A DNA stretch of 64,000 bases from Nocardia sp. CDC159 (GCF_023740735.1 NZ_JAMRXH010000018.1:62001-126000), one strand, 5' to 3'; shown: positions 1 to 8,638, numbered from the stretch's first letter. Notes: a model not told the origin generated them from the letters alone. A program made the numbers and translations.

Positions 1-317
1 CGGTCGCCGAATTCGACGAGCGCAGTGCGGTGGTCGCGGCCGCGGTCACTCGCGGTGATCTGGCGCAGGTATTCGGTGATCTGCCCAAACCGGTGTCCGA
101 GGCCCCGGTCCCGGCGCGCAAGCGCGGCGACAAGCCGGATCTGCAGGGGCCGGTGATGGGCCTGGTGGTGATCGGGGCGCTGGTGCTGTTCTTCACCACC
201 GGCACCTGGCTGTGGTTCCTGATGATTCCGGCTTTCGCCATCGTGCTGGGTGCGATCGGCGACCGCGGTCGCGATCAGCGCCGCCGTGAGCGTCGGCAGC
301 GGCGGCGGGAGGCCTGA
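1..317 (+). CDS. DUF1707-family membrane protein, 5' end cut by window edge
   Basis: Only the C-terminal part is present; the reading frame is open to the left edge (first full codon at base 3). The first visible residues, VAEFDERSAVVAAAVTRGDL, resemble the end of the DUF1707 helix-turn motif (LxEFDER...AxTxxEL), which in actinobacteria sits at the N-terminus of small membrane proteins. A charged linker follows, then a hydrophobic hairpin (GLVVIGALVLFF and WLWFLMIPAFAIVLGAIG) and a very basic tail of repeated Arg. The stop overlaps the start of the next gene (TGATG), so the two are probably translationally coupled. The function of DUF1707 is unknown. The family call is a motif match by eye. 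Confidence 0.75.
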   Translation, partial: VAEFDERSAVVAAAVTRGDLAQVFGDLPKPVSEAPVPARKRGDKPDLQGPVMGLVVIGALVLFFTTGTWLWFLMIPAFAIVLGAIGDRGRDQRRRERRQRRREA

Positions 318-655
318 TGGAACCGGTCGAGATCAATGCGGGTAGTTGGTATCTGCGCGCGTTGCGCGCCGACGAACGCATCGACGATCGGCCCGCGCTG
401 GCTGCCGGGGGAATCGACGATCCGGACTATGTGACGCGTCGCACTCGCGAATGGGCCGAGGCGAGCAGATATTCCTGGGCGGTCTGCGAGCCCACGACCG
501 CGGAAATGGTCGCCGAGGTCGTGGTGACGCCGAATTCCGATGGCACCGCCGATATTTCGGGCTGGGCGCGGGACGGATACGGCGCAGCGCTGGAATCCGG
601 GCGGACCGTCGTGCGGCGCTTCGTCGCGGGTGCGCTGGGCCTGCAGCCGGTCTGA
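317..655 (+). CDS. Small GNAT-like hypothetical protein (112 aa)
   Basis: A 112-residue soluble protein whose ATG overlaps the stop of the DUF1707 gene. Segments such as LRALRADERIDDRPAL, ARRT-like REWAEASRYSWAVCEPTT and VRRFVAGALGL look like the first strand and helix of GNAT N-acetyltransferases of the RimJ/RimL type. The protein is shorter than a full GNAT domain (about 150 aa or more), and the acetyl-CoA loop (R/QxxGxG/A) is not visible. It could be a reduced non-catalytic relative. GNAT kinship is inference from short motifs; the reading frame itself is well supported by coupling and codon use. Confidence 0.6.
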   Translation: MEPVEINAGSWYLRALRADERIDDRPALAAGGIDDPDYVTRRTREWAEASRYSWAVCEPTTAEMVAEVVVTPNSDGTADISGWARDGYGAALESGRTVVRRFVAGALGLQPV

Positions 656-786
656 AATTCCGTTGTCTATTAACATTTTTCGCCGAATGCGTCAATCGAT
701 TTGATTTCGACCGGAAAATAAATCGCTGTCGCTCGCGCACGTCCCGGCGCTACCGTATGAACCTGCGAGTGCGACGGGAGGCGCAA

Positions 787-930
787 ATGTGGGAATGGAG
801 TAGGACCGTCGCGGAAAGAGCCGCGGCGGCTGCGATCAGCAATTGGTGGCCCCGGGAATCCGAGCCGACCGTGGTCGACCCGGAGCTCGCGATGGTCGCG
901 GGCATGCGTGCGCTGTCGCTCGTGCGCTGA
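787..930 (+). CDS. Tiny hypothetical protein (47 aa)
   Basis: ATG at 787 is preceded by a good ribosome-binding site (GGGAGG at about 777-782, 5 bases of spacing). The product has 47 residues and starts MWEWSRTVAERAAAAAISNW, an amphipathic helix rich in Trp and Ala, followed by an acidic stretch and a hydrophobic C-terminus. The 131 bases before it are AT-rich for this genome (run TATTAACATTTTT at 667-679, TACCGTATGA near 750), which suits a promoter. No family is recognised. It is not conserved synteny that I can recall, so function is open. Confidence 0.45.
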   Translation: MWEWSRTVAERAAAAAISNWWPRESEPTVVDPELAMVAGMRALSLVR

Positions 931-951
931 GCCGGGTAGTAACCTGCGGTG

Positions 952-1752
952 GTGCACAGGCCACCCTTGGATGCCCAACGGCTGCGGCGCGCCGTCGCGG
1001 AGTCACCGGATCTGTCGTTCTTCACCCGTATCGATGTAGTGGAGTCGACCGGATCCACCAACGCCGATTTGATCAGGCACGCCGGCGATCCGGATTCGGA
1101 TCGCCGGGTGCTGATCGCGGAGGCGCAGCAGCGGGGTCGCGGTCGACACGATCGCCCCTGGGTGAGTCCGCCTCGGGCGCAGCTGTCGATGTCGATCCTG
1201 GTGCGACCGCGCGGAATCGAGCCCGGGGCGCTGGGCTGGCTGCCGCTGCTCACCGGCGTGGCGGTTGTCGACGGCGTCCGGGCCGCCACCGGTCTGGACG
1301 CGAATCTCAAGTGGCCCAACGATGTTCTGATCGACGGCCGTAAGGTCGCGGGCATCCTCGCCGAGGTTGCCGCGGGTGGCGAGGCCCCGGCCGTGGTGAT
1401 CGGCGTCGGTCTCAATGTGAGCCTCACCGCGGACGAACTGCCGGTGCCGCACGCCACCTCGCTGGCCCTGGCCGGTGCGCCGGAGCTCGATCGGACCGAA
1501 CTCGCGCTGGCCCTGCTGCGCGAGTTCGCCCGGTACTTCACCGCCTGGAGCGCCGCCGGGTGGGATGTCACCCGGCTGGCCGAGGAGTATCGGAAGCGTT
1601 GCGGCACAATCGGTTCCGAGGTGCGTGCCGAACTGCCCGGCGGCGAGGTGCTCACCGGGATCGCCGAGGACGTGGACGCGCACGGTCGGTTGCGGATCGG
1701 CGGTCGCTCGGTCACGGCCGGGGACGTGACGCATCTGCGCGCCGGATACTGA
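952..1752 (+). CDS. birA: Biotin-[acetyl-CoA-carboxylase] ligase BirA
   Basis: Biotin protein ligase: activates biotin with ATP and transfers it to the lysine of biotin carboxyl carrier domains (acyl-CoA carboxylases, important for mycolate precursors). The protein is about 266 aa with no N-terminal winged helix, so it is a class I, non-regulatory ligase. Visible motifs are ESTGSTNADL (about residue 31), the biotinyl-AMP loop GRGRHDRPW (about 62) and KWPNDVLIDGRKVAGIL (about 120). Two GTG codons are adjacent (949, 952). A -10-like TAACCT at 940-945 lies 6 bases before GTG 952, matching the leaderless pattern of this window, so 952 is preferred. The next gene is convergent, and the birA/PH-protein proximity is as in mycobacteria. 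Confidence 0.95.
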   Translation: MHRPPLDAQRLRRAVAESPDLSFFTRIDVVESTGSTNADLIRHAGDPDSDRRVLIAEAQQRGRGRHDRPWVSPPRAQLSMSILVRPRGIEPGALGWLPLLTGVAVVDGVRAATGLDANLKWPNDVLIDGRKVAGILAEVAAGGEAPAVVIGVGLNVSLTADELPVPHATSLALAGAPELDRTELALALLREFARYFTAWSAAGWDVTRLAEEYRKRCGTIGSEVRAELPGGEVLTGIAEDVDAHGRLRIGGRSVTAGDVTHLRAGY

Positions 1753-1755
1753 TCC

Positions 1756-2706
1756 CTACAGCGAGGCCATCTCGCGGGCGGCCTCGCGGGCCAGCATGCG
1801 GTCGCGCTGCTCCTCGAACTTCACGACGTCCTGGGCGAGCTTGTCCATATAGGTCGCGAGCCGTTCGCGGGCCTGCTCGCCGGTGGGGCCGAAGTCGTTG
1901 CGCTCGAAGATGTTCCAGTTCTTGAGCACCGGGGCGACCACCTCCTCCATGTGCTGGCGCAGATCGTAGATGCCGTGCTTGGCCATCATCACGCCGTTGC
2001 GCCGGAAGTTGGGCATGCCGTAACCGGGCATGGTGAAGTTGGTGACGATCTCGACGATGGCCGCGATCGCCTGATCCGGCACCAGATCCAGGGCCGCGCC
2101 GCACATGGTGCGGTAGAAGATCATGTGCAGGTTCTCGTCGGCGGCGATGCGCTGCAGCATGCGATCGGCGATCGGATCGTGGCAGACCTTGCCGGTGTTG
2201 CGGTGGCTGACCCGGGTGGCCAGTTCCTGGAAGGTCACATACGCCACCGAGTGCAGGAAGCCGCCCCAGCCCTCCGGATGGCGCACGCCGTTGGTCATAT
2301 GGATCATGCGGGCCTGCTCGAGGGCGACCGGATCGACGCCGCGAGTCACCACGAGATAGTCGCGCATGACGATGCCGTGCCGGTTCTCCTCAGCGGTCCA
2401 GCGACCGACCCAGGTGCCCCAGGCGCCCTCCTGGGAGAAGTTCTCGGCGATCTCGCGATGATAGGAGGGCAGATTGTCCTCGGTCAGCAGGTTGGTGATC
2501 ATCGAGACCTTGGCGACCTCGTTCAACCTGGATTGCGACGGGTCCCAGTCCACGCCGCCCAGCGCCGCGAAATTGCGGCCCTCGTCCCAGGGCACGTAGT
2601 CGTGCGGATGCCAGTCCTTGGCCATCGACAGGTGCCGGTTCAGATTCTGCTCCGCCACCGGCTCGAGTTCGGTGAGGATTTGCAGCTGGGTCAGTTCCTT
2701 GGTCAC
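1756..2706 (-). CDS. desA: Acyl-[acyl-carrier-protein] desaturase, DesA family
   Basis: Soluble di-iron desaturase introducing a double bond into acyl-ACP, feeding unsaturated fatty acid or mycolate synthesis. The product is 316 aa from GTG 2706, chosen because GGAGG lies 5 bases upstream and the N-terminus then reads TKELTQLQILTELEPVAEQN, like mycobacterial DesA proteins. Di-iron ligand motifs are visible in order: TEDNLPSYHRE, TAEENRHG, FQELATRVSHRN and AADENLHMIFYR. The domain is full-length. It is transcribed divergently from the PH-domain gene, with 151 bases between them. Which M. tuberculosis paralogue (DesA1 or DesA2) it matches cannot be decided by eye. Confidence 0.93.
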   Translation of the reverse strand: MTKELTQLQILTELEPVAEQNLNRHLSMAKDWHPHDYVPWDEGRNFAALGGVDWDPSQSRLNEVAKVSMITNLLTEDNLPSYHREIAENFSQEGAWGTWVGRWTAEENRHGIVMRDYLVVTRGVDPVALEQARMIHMTNGVRHPEGWGGFLHSVAYVTFQELATRVSHRNTGKVCHDPIADRMLQRIAADENLHMIFYRTMCGAALDLVPDQAIAAIVEIVTNFTMPGYGMPNFRRNGVMMAKHGIYDLRQHMEEVVAPVLKNWNIFERNDFGPTGEQARERLATYMDKLAQDVVKFEEQRDRMLAREAAREMASL

Positions 2707-2857
2707 GCACGCCTCCGCTCGAAACAAATCAACGTGGAAATGCTTGGTCGGACTTCGGTGTTGCGGGTGCTGCCGGAAAGCCGTGACGATACGCCCGACC
2801 TGGCACATGGGCGTTCGCTGCGGCCATTCTCGCATCCCCAGGCGGTAGGGTTCGCAT

Positions 2858-3394
2858 ATGGGCTATCCGGAGGAGCTGCTCGCGCCCGACGAGCAGTTGC
2901 TGCTGCATCGTCATCCGCACTGGAAGATGTTGTTCTGGCCGGCGGTCGTGTTCATCGTCGCGAGCGCGCTCGCGGGTTTCGCCGGGGGGATGTCCTGGCA
3001 GCGGCTCGACGGCAGCGCGCGCAACGCCGCTCTGATCGCCATCGCGGTGGTGTGGGTGGCGCTGGTGCTGTGGCGCTGCGCCGCACCGGTGATCCGCTGG
3101 AATTCAACCCATTTCATCGTCACCGATCGGCGCGTGCTGGTCCGCGAGGGCGTGCTCACCCATACCGGGATCGATATCCCGATGAACCGCATCTCCAGCG
3201 TCCAGTTCCGCCACGGCCTGTTCGACCGCCTGCTCGGCACCGGCACCCTCATCATCGACGCCGCCTCCGGCGATCCGCTGGAGTACGACGACATCCCCCA
3301 GGTGCAGAAGGTGCATGCCCTGCTGTACCACGAGGTCTTCGACAACCAGCCGTACGAACCCCGACGCGCCCCCGACGCGCACGGCAATCGGTGA
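2858..3394 (+). CDS. PH-domain (bPH2/DUF304) membrane protein
   Basis: A 178-aa protein with two transmembrane helices near the N-terminus (about residues 25-46 and 57-77) followed by a bacterial pleckstrin-homology-like domain (NSTHFIVTDRRVLVREGVL, IPMNRISSVQF, GTGTLIIDAAS). The family corresponds to M. tuberculosis Rv3278c, next to birA, and its role is unknown. A -10-like TAGGGT (2846-2851) ends 6 bases before ATG, so the mRNA is probably leaderless. The C-terminal 20 residues are polar and look disordered. Confidence 0.88.
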   Translation: MGYPEELLAPDEQLLLHRHPHWKMLFWPAVVFIVASALAGFAGGMSWQRLDGSARNAALIAIAVVWVALVLWRCAAPVIRWNSTHFIVTDRRVLVREGVLTHTGIDIPMNRISSVQFRHGLFDRLLGTGTLIIDAASGDPLEYDDIPQVQKVHALLYHEVFDNQPYEPRRAPDAHGNR

Positions 3395-3446
3395 CCTGAG
3401 CCCCAATCGAACACAGACATAACGAACAACTGCGTAATCTTGGAGC

Positions 3447-4124
3447 GTGACCGCCGTATTGCTGGCCGAGGACGACGAGGCCATCGCCGCCCCGCTGTCG
3501 AGGGCACTGGGGCGTGAGGGCTATTCGGTGACCGTGGAGAGCTTCGGCCCCGCGGTGCTGCAACGCGCGCTCGAGGGCGAGCACGATCTGCTGATCCTCG
3601 ATCTCGGGCTGCCCGGCATGGACGGGCTGGAGGTGTGCCGCCAGGTGCGGGCGCGCGGGGCCGATCTGGCGGTGCTGATGCTGACCGCGCGCACCGACGA
3701 GGTCGACTTCGTGGTGGGCCTGGACGCGGGCGCCGACGATTATGTGGGCAAACCCTTCCGGCTGGCCGAGCTGCTCGCCCGGGTGCGAGCGCTGTTGCGG
3801 CGCAGCGGAATCGGCGACGACGCGGTGGAGATCGGCGGCATCCGGCTGGAACCGCAGGCGCGGCGGGTGCTGGTCAACGGGCACGAGGTGAATCTGGCCA
3901 ACAAGGAGTACGAGCTGCTCAAGGTCCTGATCGACCGGGCCGGGCAGGTCGTGCCGCGCGAGACGATCCTGCGCGAGGTGTGGGGCGACGCGGATCTGCG
4001 CGGCTCCAAGACCCTCGATATGCACATGTCCTGGCTGCGGCGGAAGATAAGCGACGAAGGCCCGGTGGCCGAGCGTCGCATCGTGACCGTGCGCGGCGTC
4101 GGCTTCCGGTTCAACACCGACTGA
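3447..4124 (+). CDS. OmpR/PhoB-type response regulator
   Basis: A 225-aa two-component response regulator. The N-terminal receiver has acidic pocket EDD (8-10), phospho-acceptor D52 in LDLGLPGMDG, T80 and K102 (GKPF). The C-terminal winged helix runs from about residue 125 to the end (ANKEYELLKVLI, GSKTLDMHMSWLRRKI, TVRGVGFRF). It is followed after 7 bases by the cognate kinase gene. TAATCT at 3435-3440, 6 bases before GTG, points to a leaderless transcript. The regulon is unknown. In M. tuberculosis I do not recall a two-component pair at this position between the PH-protein and gtrA. Confidence 0.95.
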   Translation: MTAVLLAEDDEAIAAPLSRALGREGYSVTVESFGPAVLQRALEGEHDLLILDLGLPGMDGLEVCRQVRARGADLAVLMLTARTDEVDFVVGLDAGADDYVGKPFRLAELLARVRALLRRSGIGDDAVEIGGIRLEPQARRVLVNGHEVNLANKEYELLKVLIDRAGQVVPRETILREVWGDADLRGSKTLDMHMSWLRRKISDEGPVAERRIVTVRGVGFRFNTD

Positions 4125-4131
4125 GGAGCTC

Positions 4132-5451
4132 ATGCGCCGACGGATTCTGCTGTCGATGCTGGCCGCGCTCACCTTCACCACGGTGGTGCTCGGTATCCCG
4201 CTGGCCTATACCGCCTGGCAGTGGGTGGCCGACATCACCCGCAACGATCTGCGCGCCCGGCTGGATCGGATGTCGGTGGAGATCGTGTCGCAGGAGCGCG
4301 AGGACGGTCTGGTGCACGGCACCCTGGACCTGCGCTCGGTGCGTCCGCTGATTCCCCCGTCCGGGCGGCTCACCATCATCTATCCCACGCCCGAGGATGC
4401 CGCGCTGCGGGTCGACGCGGGCGTATCGCACGTCAGCGATCCGGTGATCGAATCGCTGGCCATGGGCACCTCGGGCTCGCTGCGACTGGAGGTGCCGTCC
4501 GCGCCCATGCATTCCATGCAGCGCCAGGCCGTGGGCGCGGTCGCGCTGGTGGCCCTGGCCTCGCTGGCCGCGGGCGCGGCGGTCGCGGTGGTGACGGCCC
4601 GCCGGGTCGCCGATCCGCTGCGCGATGTGGCCGCCCGCGCGGCGCGGCTGGCCACCGGCGACTTCCGGCTGGACTCCACCCGGCACGGCATCACCGAACT
4701 CGACCGCGTCTCCGATGTGCTGGATTCGGCGGCCGTCGAGATCGCCGGGCGGCTGCAGCGCGAGCACGCGTTGGTCGCCGACGTCTCCCATCAGCTGCGC
4801 AGCCGCCTGACCGCGGTGCGGTTACGCCTGGACGAGCTGTCCGCACACTCCGATCCCGCCGTCGTGCACGAGGCGGAGGAGGCGATGGCCCAGGTCGACC
4901 GGCTGACCGTGGCCATCGACGAGCTGGTCCGCGCCTCCCGCGACGAGAACACCGCCGACCGCGATCCGGTGCCCGTGGTCGACGAGCTGCGCGGCGTGGT
5001 CACCGAATGGCGGCATCCGTTCGCCGAGGCCGGACGCCGGTTGATCCTGTCCGGCGATCCCCTGCTGCGCGCCCCGGTCAGTGGCTCGCGGCTGCGCGAG
5101 GCGGTGGCGGTGCTGGTCGACAATGCCCTGATGCACGGCGGCGGCGACTGCACGATCTCGGTGCGCACGGTCTACGGCGGACCGGATCGCGAGCCGCTGG
5201 TGGCGGTGGAGGTGGCCGACGAGGGGGAGGGGGTCAGCGACGAACTGGCCCCGCACATCTTCGATCGCGGCTTCTCCGGCGCGGGGTCCACGGGTGTGGG
5301 CCTGGCCCTGGCCCGGGCGCTGATCGAGGCCGACGGCGGGCGGCTGGAGTTACAGCGGCGGCGACCGGCGCTGTTCGCGGTGTTCCTGGGCAACCCGTCG
5401 CCGAACCGGTCGTCGAGCCTGAGCGCGGCCATCGCGGACGAGCCGCGTTAG
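4132..5451 (+). CDS. Membrane sensor histidine kinase
   Basis: A 439-aa partner of the upstream response regulator. Layout: TM1 about 5-29, extracytoplasmic sensor about 30-130, TM2 about 133-156, HAMP about 157-208, then the dimerisation helix with phospho-accepting H220 in VADVSHQLRSRL. The ATP-binding domain has an N box (LVDNALMHGGG), G1 (ADEGEGV) and G2 (GSTGVGLALARAL). The sensor region is small and has no recognised fold, so the signal is unknown. The H-box HQLRSRLTAVRLRL resembles actinobacterial kinases of the CseC/TcrY type. Ends 8 bases before the convergent gtrA gene. Confidence 0.94.
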   Translation: MRRRILLSMLAALTFTTVVLGIPLAYTAWQWVADITRNDLRARLDRMSVEIVSQEREDGLVHGTLDLRSVRPLIPPSGRLTIIYPTPEDAALRVDAGVSHVSDPVIESLAMGTSGSLRLEVPSAPMHSMQRQAVGAVALVALASLAAGAAVAVVTARRVADPLRDVAARAARLATGDFRLDSTRHGITELDRVSDVLDSAAVEIAGRLQREHALVADVSHQLRSRLTAVRLRLDELSAHSDPAVVHEAEEAMAQVDRLTVAIDELVRASRDENTADRDPVPVVDELRGVVTEWRHPFAEAGRRLILSGDPLLRAPVSGSRLREAVAVLVDNALMHGGGDCTISVRTVYGGPDREPLVAVEVADEGEGVSDELAPHIFDRGFSGAGSTGVGLALARALIEADGGRLELQRRRPALFAVFLGNPSPNRSSSLSAAIADEPR

Positions 5452-5459
5452 CCGGTCAC

Positions 5460-6005
5460 CTAGCTGTGGCCGAGCTGTTCTTCCTCTTCGTACAGCTCCT
5501 CGAATTCCTCGACAAGAGAATCGATTTCGTCGGGAAAGACCCAGCGGCGCATGGCCCAGAATCGGAATACCATCTGCAGGATGTTGCCGATGATGAACGC
5601 GCTGAAGAAGTCGGCGATGTTCTCGGCCGCCAGGCTGACATCGGGTACGTGCAGATGGAAGACATAGCGCGACACCCACAGCGGCACATTGGACAAAACC
5701 ACGCCGACGGCGCTGACGACGAAGAACAGCAGCGCCTCGTGATGGCGTTCGCGTCCGCCGCGGCCCTTGAACGACCATTCCCGGTTCAGGATGTAGGACG
5801 CGATTACCGCGATCACGCCGGAAATGATCTTGGCGGTGATCGGCTTGGGGGACAAAACGGTCAATTTCAGGAGGTAGAAGATGCCGCTGTCGATGACGAA
5901 CGTGGTGGCGCCCACAATCGCGAACTTGATCAGTTCGCGATGGCGATATGCGAGGTCCCGCAGCGTTCTGGGCAGGACGTTGACCACGTCGTCGACAAAT
6001 GACAC
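5460..6005 (-). CDS. GtrA-family membrane protein
   Basis: A 181-aa protein with four predicted helices (FAIVGATTFVIDSGIFYLL, TAKIISGVIAVIASYILNR, ALLFFVVSAVGVVLSNVPLW, FFSAFIIGNILQMVFRFWAM) and the GtrA/DPMS signature ending in FRFWAMRRWVF. GtrA proteins are thought to flip or present polyprenyl-linked sugars for cell-wall polysaccharides; the mycobacterial homologue is Rv3277, in the same neighbourhood. The acidic C-terminus (EEFEELYEEEEQ) is notable. The start is GTG 6005, with -10-like TAGACT (6017-6012 on this strand) 6 bases upstream, i.e. leaderless. Confidence 0.9.
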   Translation of the reverse strand: MSFVDDVVNVLPRTLRDLAYRHRELIKFAIVGATTFVIDSGIFYLLKLTVLSPKPITAKIISGVIAVIASYILNREWSFKGRGGRERHHEALLFFVVSAVGVVLSNVPLWVSRYVFHLHVPDVSLAAENIADFFSAFIIGNILQMVFRFWAMRRWVFPDEIDSLVEEFEELYEEEEQLGHS

Positions 6006-6087
6006 GGGGCGAGTCTACGTCCCTCGTTAACCGGGCAACCAACCCGCTTGCGCCCACGACGCGGCGGGCATGACAACATAGTGGCCC

Positions 6088-7290
6088 GTGACCACCCGTT
6101 TCTTCGATTCGTCGGGTATGCCCACCGTCACCATGATCGGCGGCGGACAGCTGGCTCGGATGACCCACCAGGCCGCCGTCGCATTGGGCCAGCGGCTGCG
6201 GGTGCTCGCCGAACGCCCCGATGATCCGGCGGCCCAGGTGACGCCGGAGGTCGTGCTCGGCTCGCACACCGATCTGGCCGCCCTGCGCAAGGCCGCCGTC
6301 GGATCGCATGCGCTGACCTTCGACCACGAGCATGTCCCGACCGAACACCTCGAGACGCTGATGGCCGAGGGCGTGAACGTGCAGCCGCCGCCGCGGGCGC
6401 TGGTGTTCGCCCAGGACAAGCTGGCCATGCGCCGCAAGCTGGCCGAGCTCGGCGTGCCGGTGCCGCCGTTCACCGCCGTCGAATCGGCCGCCGACGCCCT
6501 CGCCTTCGGTGACGAATACGGCTGGCCGTTCGTGCTCAAGGCGGTGCGCGGCGGCTACGACGGGCGCGGGGTCTGGATGATCGACGATCGCGACGAGGCC
6601 GAGCGCATCGTCGGTGAGCAGCTTTCGCACGGCGTGGTGCTGCTCGCCGAACAGCGGGTGGACCTGAAGCGGGAGCTCTCGGCCATGGTGGCGCGCTCGC
6701 CGTTCGGGCAGGCCGCGGCCTGGCCGGTGGTGGAGACCGTGCAGCGGGAGGGGCAGTGCGCGGTCGTCATCGCGCCCGCCCCGGAGCTGCCCGAGGCCCG
6801 GGCCGCAGAGGCGACCGAGTTGGCCCTGCGGCTGGCCCAGGAGCTCGGGGTGACCGGCGCGATGGCCGTGGAGCTGTTCGAGACCCACGACGGCCGCCTG
6901 CTCGTCAACGAGCTGGCCATGCGCCCGCACAACTCCGGCCACTGGGGGATGGACGGCGCGGTCACCGGTCAGTTCGAACAGCATCTGCGGGCCGTGCTGG
7001 ACTACCCGCTCGGCGACACCACGCCGCTGGCCCCGGTGACGGTGATGGCCAATATCCTCGGCGCGCCCGACGCGCCCGAGATGTCGATGGACGAGCGGCT
7101 GCACCACCTGTTCGCCCGCATGCCGCACGCGCGGGTGCACCTGTACGGCAAGGGCGAGCGCCCGAAGCGCAAGATCGGGCACATCAACATCCTCGGCGAC
7201 GACGTGGCCGAGGTCCGCGAACAGGCGGAGCGGGCGGCGCACTGGATGTCGCACGCGGTTTGGACCGACGGATGGGATCCGCATGAATGA
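6088..7290 (+). CDS. purK: 5-(carboxyamino)imidazole ribonucleotide synthase
   Basis: ATP-grasp enzyme of purine biosynthesis converting AIR, ATP and bicarbonate to N5-CAIR. The product is 400 aa. Motifs: nucleotide-binding [20 protein letters not shown] at the N-terminus, [16 protein letters not shown] (ATP-grasp loop), [24 protein letters not shown] near 280 and the PurK C-terminal domain. The start GTG 6088 follows CATAGT (6077-6082) by 5 bases (leaderless). purE overlaps its end by 8 bases, the standard operon order. Confidence 0.97.
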   Translation: MTTRFFDSSGMPTVTMIGGGQLARMTHQAAVALGQRLRVLAERPDDPAAQVTPEVVLGSHTDLAALRKAAVGSHALTFDHEHVPTEHLETLMAEGVNVQPPPRALVFAQDKLAMRRKLAELGVPVPPFTAVESAADALAFGDEYGWPFVLKAVRGGYDGRGVWMIDDRDEAERIVGEQLSHGVVLLAEQRVDLKRELSAMVARSPFGQAAAWPVVETVQREGQCAVVIAPAPELPEARAAEATELALRLAQELGVTGAMAVELFETHDGRLLVNELAMRPHNSGHWGMDGAVTGQFEQHLRAVLDYPLGDTTPLAPVTVMANILGAPDAPEMSMDERLHHLFARMPHARVHLYGKGERPKRKIGHINILGDDVAEVREQAERAAHWMSHAVWTDGWDPHE

Positions 7291-7792
7291 CAACGTGACT
7301 GCGCAGGTCGGCCTGATCATGGGCAGCGACTCCGACTGGCCGACCATGGAGGCCGCCGCGGAAGCGTTGGCGGAGTTCGGAATCCGCTTCGAGGTCGGCG
7401 TCGTCTCCGCCCACCGCACCCCCCAGCGCATGCTCGACTACGCCCGCGGGGCCGCGGCCCGCGGCATCAAGGTCATCATCGCGGGGGCGGGCGGCGCGGC
7501 TCATCTGCCCGGAATGGTCGCCTCCGCAACGCCTTTGCCGGTCATCGGCGTCCCCGTCCCCCTGAAATACCTCGACGGCATGGACTCGCTGCTGTCCATC
7601 GTCCAGATGCCCGCGGGCGTCCCGGTGGCCACCGTCTCCATCGGCGGCGCCCGCAACGCGGGCCTGCTGGCCGTCCGCATCCTGGCCGCCACCGACCCCG
7701 AATTGCGTTCGCGCATGGAACAATTCCAGGCCGACCTGGAGAAGCTGGTCCTGGAAAAGGACGACGCCCTGCGTAATCGACTGCTCGGGTGA
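7283..7792 (+). CDS. purE: N5-CAIR mutase PurE (class I)
   Basis: Rearranges N5-CAIR to CAIR, the step after PurK. The product is 169 aa with class I PurE motifs: [13 protein letters not shown] (phosphate binding), VSAHRTP (catalytic His), [13 protein letters not shown] and [20 protein letters not shown]-like active-site loops. Starts inside the end of purK and ends in a GTGA overlap with the TetR gene, so all three are probably co-transcribed. Confidence 0.97.
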   Translation: MNDNVTAQVGLIMGSDSDWPTMEAAAEALAEFGIRFEVGVVSAHRTPQRMLDYARGAAARGIKVIIAGAGGAAHLPGMVASATPLPVIGVPVPLKYLDGMDSLLSIVQMPAGVPVATVSIGGARNAGLLAVRILAATDPELRSRMEQFQADLEKLVLEKDDALRNRLLG

Positions 7793-8466
7793 GCGCCTCG
7801 GTGCCCGATTACGGTGAAACCATGGACGAGGCCTCCCGGTTCAAACTGACCGTGGTGGATCACGCCCTGCGCCTGTTCGCCGAGAAGGGCTACGAGGCGA
7901 CGACCGTGGACGAGATCGCCGAGGCGGCCGGGATATCGCGGCGGACCTTCTTCCGGCAGTTCCGGTCGAAGGAGGATGTGGTCTTCGCCGATCACGAAGC
8001 GCAGTTGGCGCAGGCGCAGGCGTATCTCGAGGGGGCGCAGGGGGATCCGTGGGACGCCGTGTGTGCGGCCGTGACGGAGGTATTCGAAAGGTTCACGCAG
8101 ACAAGGGAGTTGGCCGCTCGTCGGTATCGGGTGGTACGGCAGGTTCCCGCGCTGCGGGATCGGGAGATCGTGACGGTTTTTCGGTACGAGCGGTTGTTCA
8201 CCGACTATTTGCGGTCGCGGGTGGACGGGGTGGCGGATCTGGCGTTGATCCAGTTCACCGCGGCGGTGACGGCGACGCACAACTATCTGTTGCGGCGGAT
8301 GGTGCGGGGGCAGTCGGAGGCGGGTGCGGCGGATCTGCGGGCGGCGCTGGCGGCGATTCCGCGGGGCGGGCAGGGCGCGAGCGATCTGGTCGTCGCGGTG
8401 TTTCCGCGGGATATGCCGCCGCGGCAGGTCGCCGACCTGCTCGCGCATCGGCTGGGTAATCTGTGA
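7789..8466 (+). CDS. TetR-family regulator, probable regulator of fadE25
   Basis: A 225-aa TetR protein with the helix-turn-helix at about residues 41-70 ([20 protein letters not shown]) and a ligand-binding C-terminal half without a known signature. GTG 7789 overlaps the purE stop; an alternative ATG lies at 7822. It lies immediately upstream of the fadE25 promoter, which holds two copies of a near-identical palindrome (8489-8502, 8564-8577). The simplest reading is that it represses fadE25 in response to an acyl-CoA. The regulatory link is inference from position. Confidence 0.88.
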   Translation: MSASVPDYGETMDEASRFKLTVVDHALRLFAEKGYEATTVDEIAEAAGISRRTFFRQFRSKEDVVFADHEAQLAQAQAYLEGAQGDPWDAVCAAVTEVFERFTQTRELAARRYRVVRQVPALRDREIVTVFRYERLFTDYLRSRVDGVADLALIQFTAAVTATHNYLLRRMVRGQSEAGAADLRAALAAIPRGGQGASDLVVAVFPRDMPPRQVADLLAHRLGNL

Positions 8467-8488
8467 GCGGCACCACGCCGGCGCTGAT

Positions 8489-8502
8489 GACACTCAGTGC
8501 CA
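8489..8502. promoter_or_regulatory. Candidate TetR operator O1 upstream of fadE25
   Basis: Reads GACACTCAGTGCCA; on the other strand TGGCACTGAGTGTC. It matches the second site (8564-8577) at 13 of 14 positions. Inverted repeat of GGCACT/AGTGCC type with one central base. It lies just after the TetR stop. Confidence 0.6.
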
Positions 8503-8547
8503 GGTGAAATGGCGAACATAGGCGCATGTGGTCGCGATGTCGCGGCG

Positions 8548-8553
8548 TATACT
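8548..8553 (+). promoter_or_regulatory. Candidate -10 element of the fadE25 promoter
   Basis: TATACT, close to the consensus TATAAT, placed between the two matching palindromes. A start about 7 bases downstream would put the second palindrome within the 5' leader. No clear -35 hexamer is seen. Confidence 0.5.
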
Positions 8554-8563
8554 CGATATTGAA

Positions 8564-8577
8564 TGGCACTGAGTGCC
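8564..8577. promoter_or_regulatory. Candidate TetR operator O2 at the fadE25 transcription start
   Basis: TGGCACTGAGTGCC contains the 13-bp palindrome GGCACT-G-AGTGCC, perfect apart from the central base. Its centre is about 75 bp from that of O1, roughly seven helical turns. Two dimers could therefore act on the same DNA face. Confidence 0.65.
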
Positions 8578-8638
8578 GATATGCCGGAGGATTGCGAAAC
8601 GCCGCGATCCCGGACCCCGACGACCAGGAGTGGAACCC

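Noticed and set aside
4221-6002. Open frame of 593 codons on the plus strand across the kinase gene and gtrA
   Set aside because: Runs out of frame through the kinase and antisense through gtrA; Arg/Gly/Ala-rich with no motif, a shadow of the real genes.
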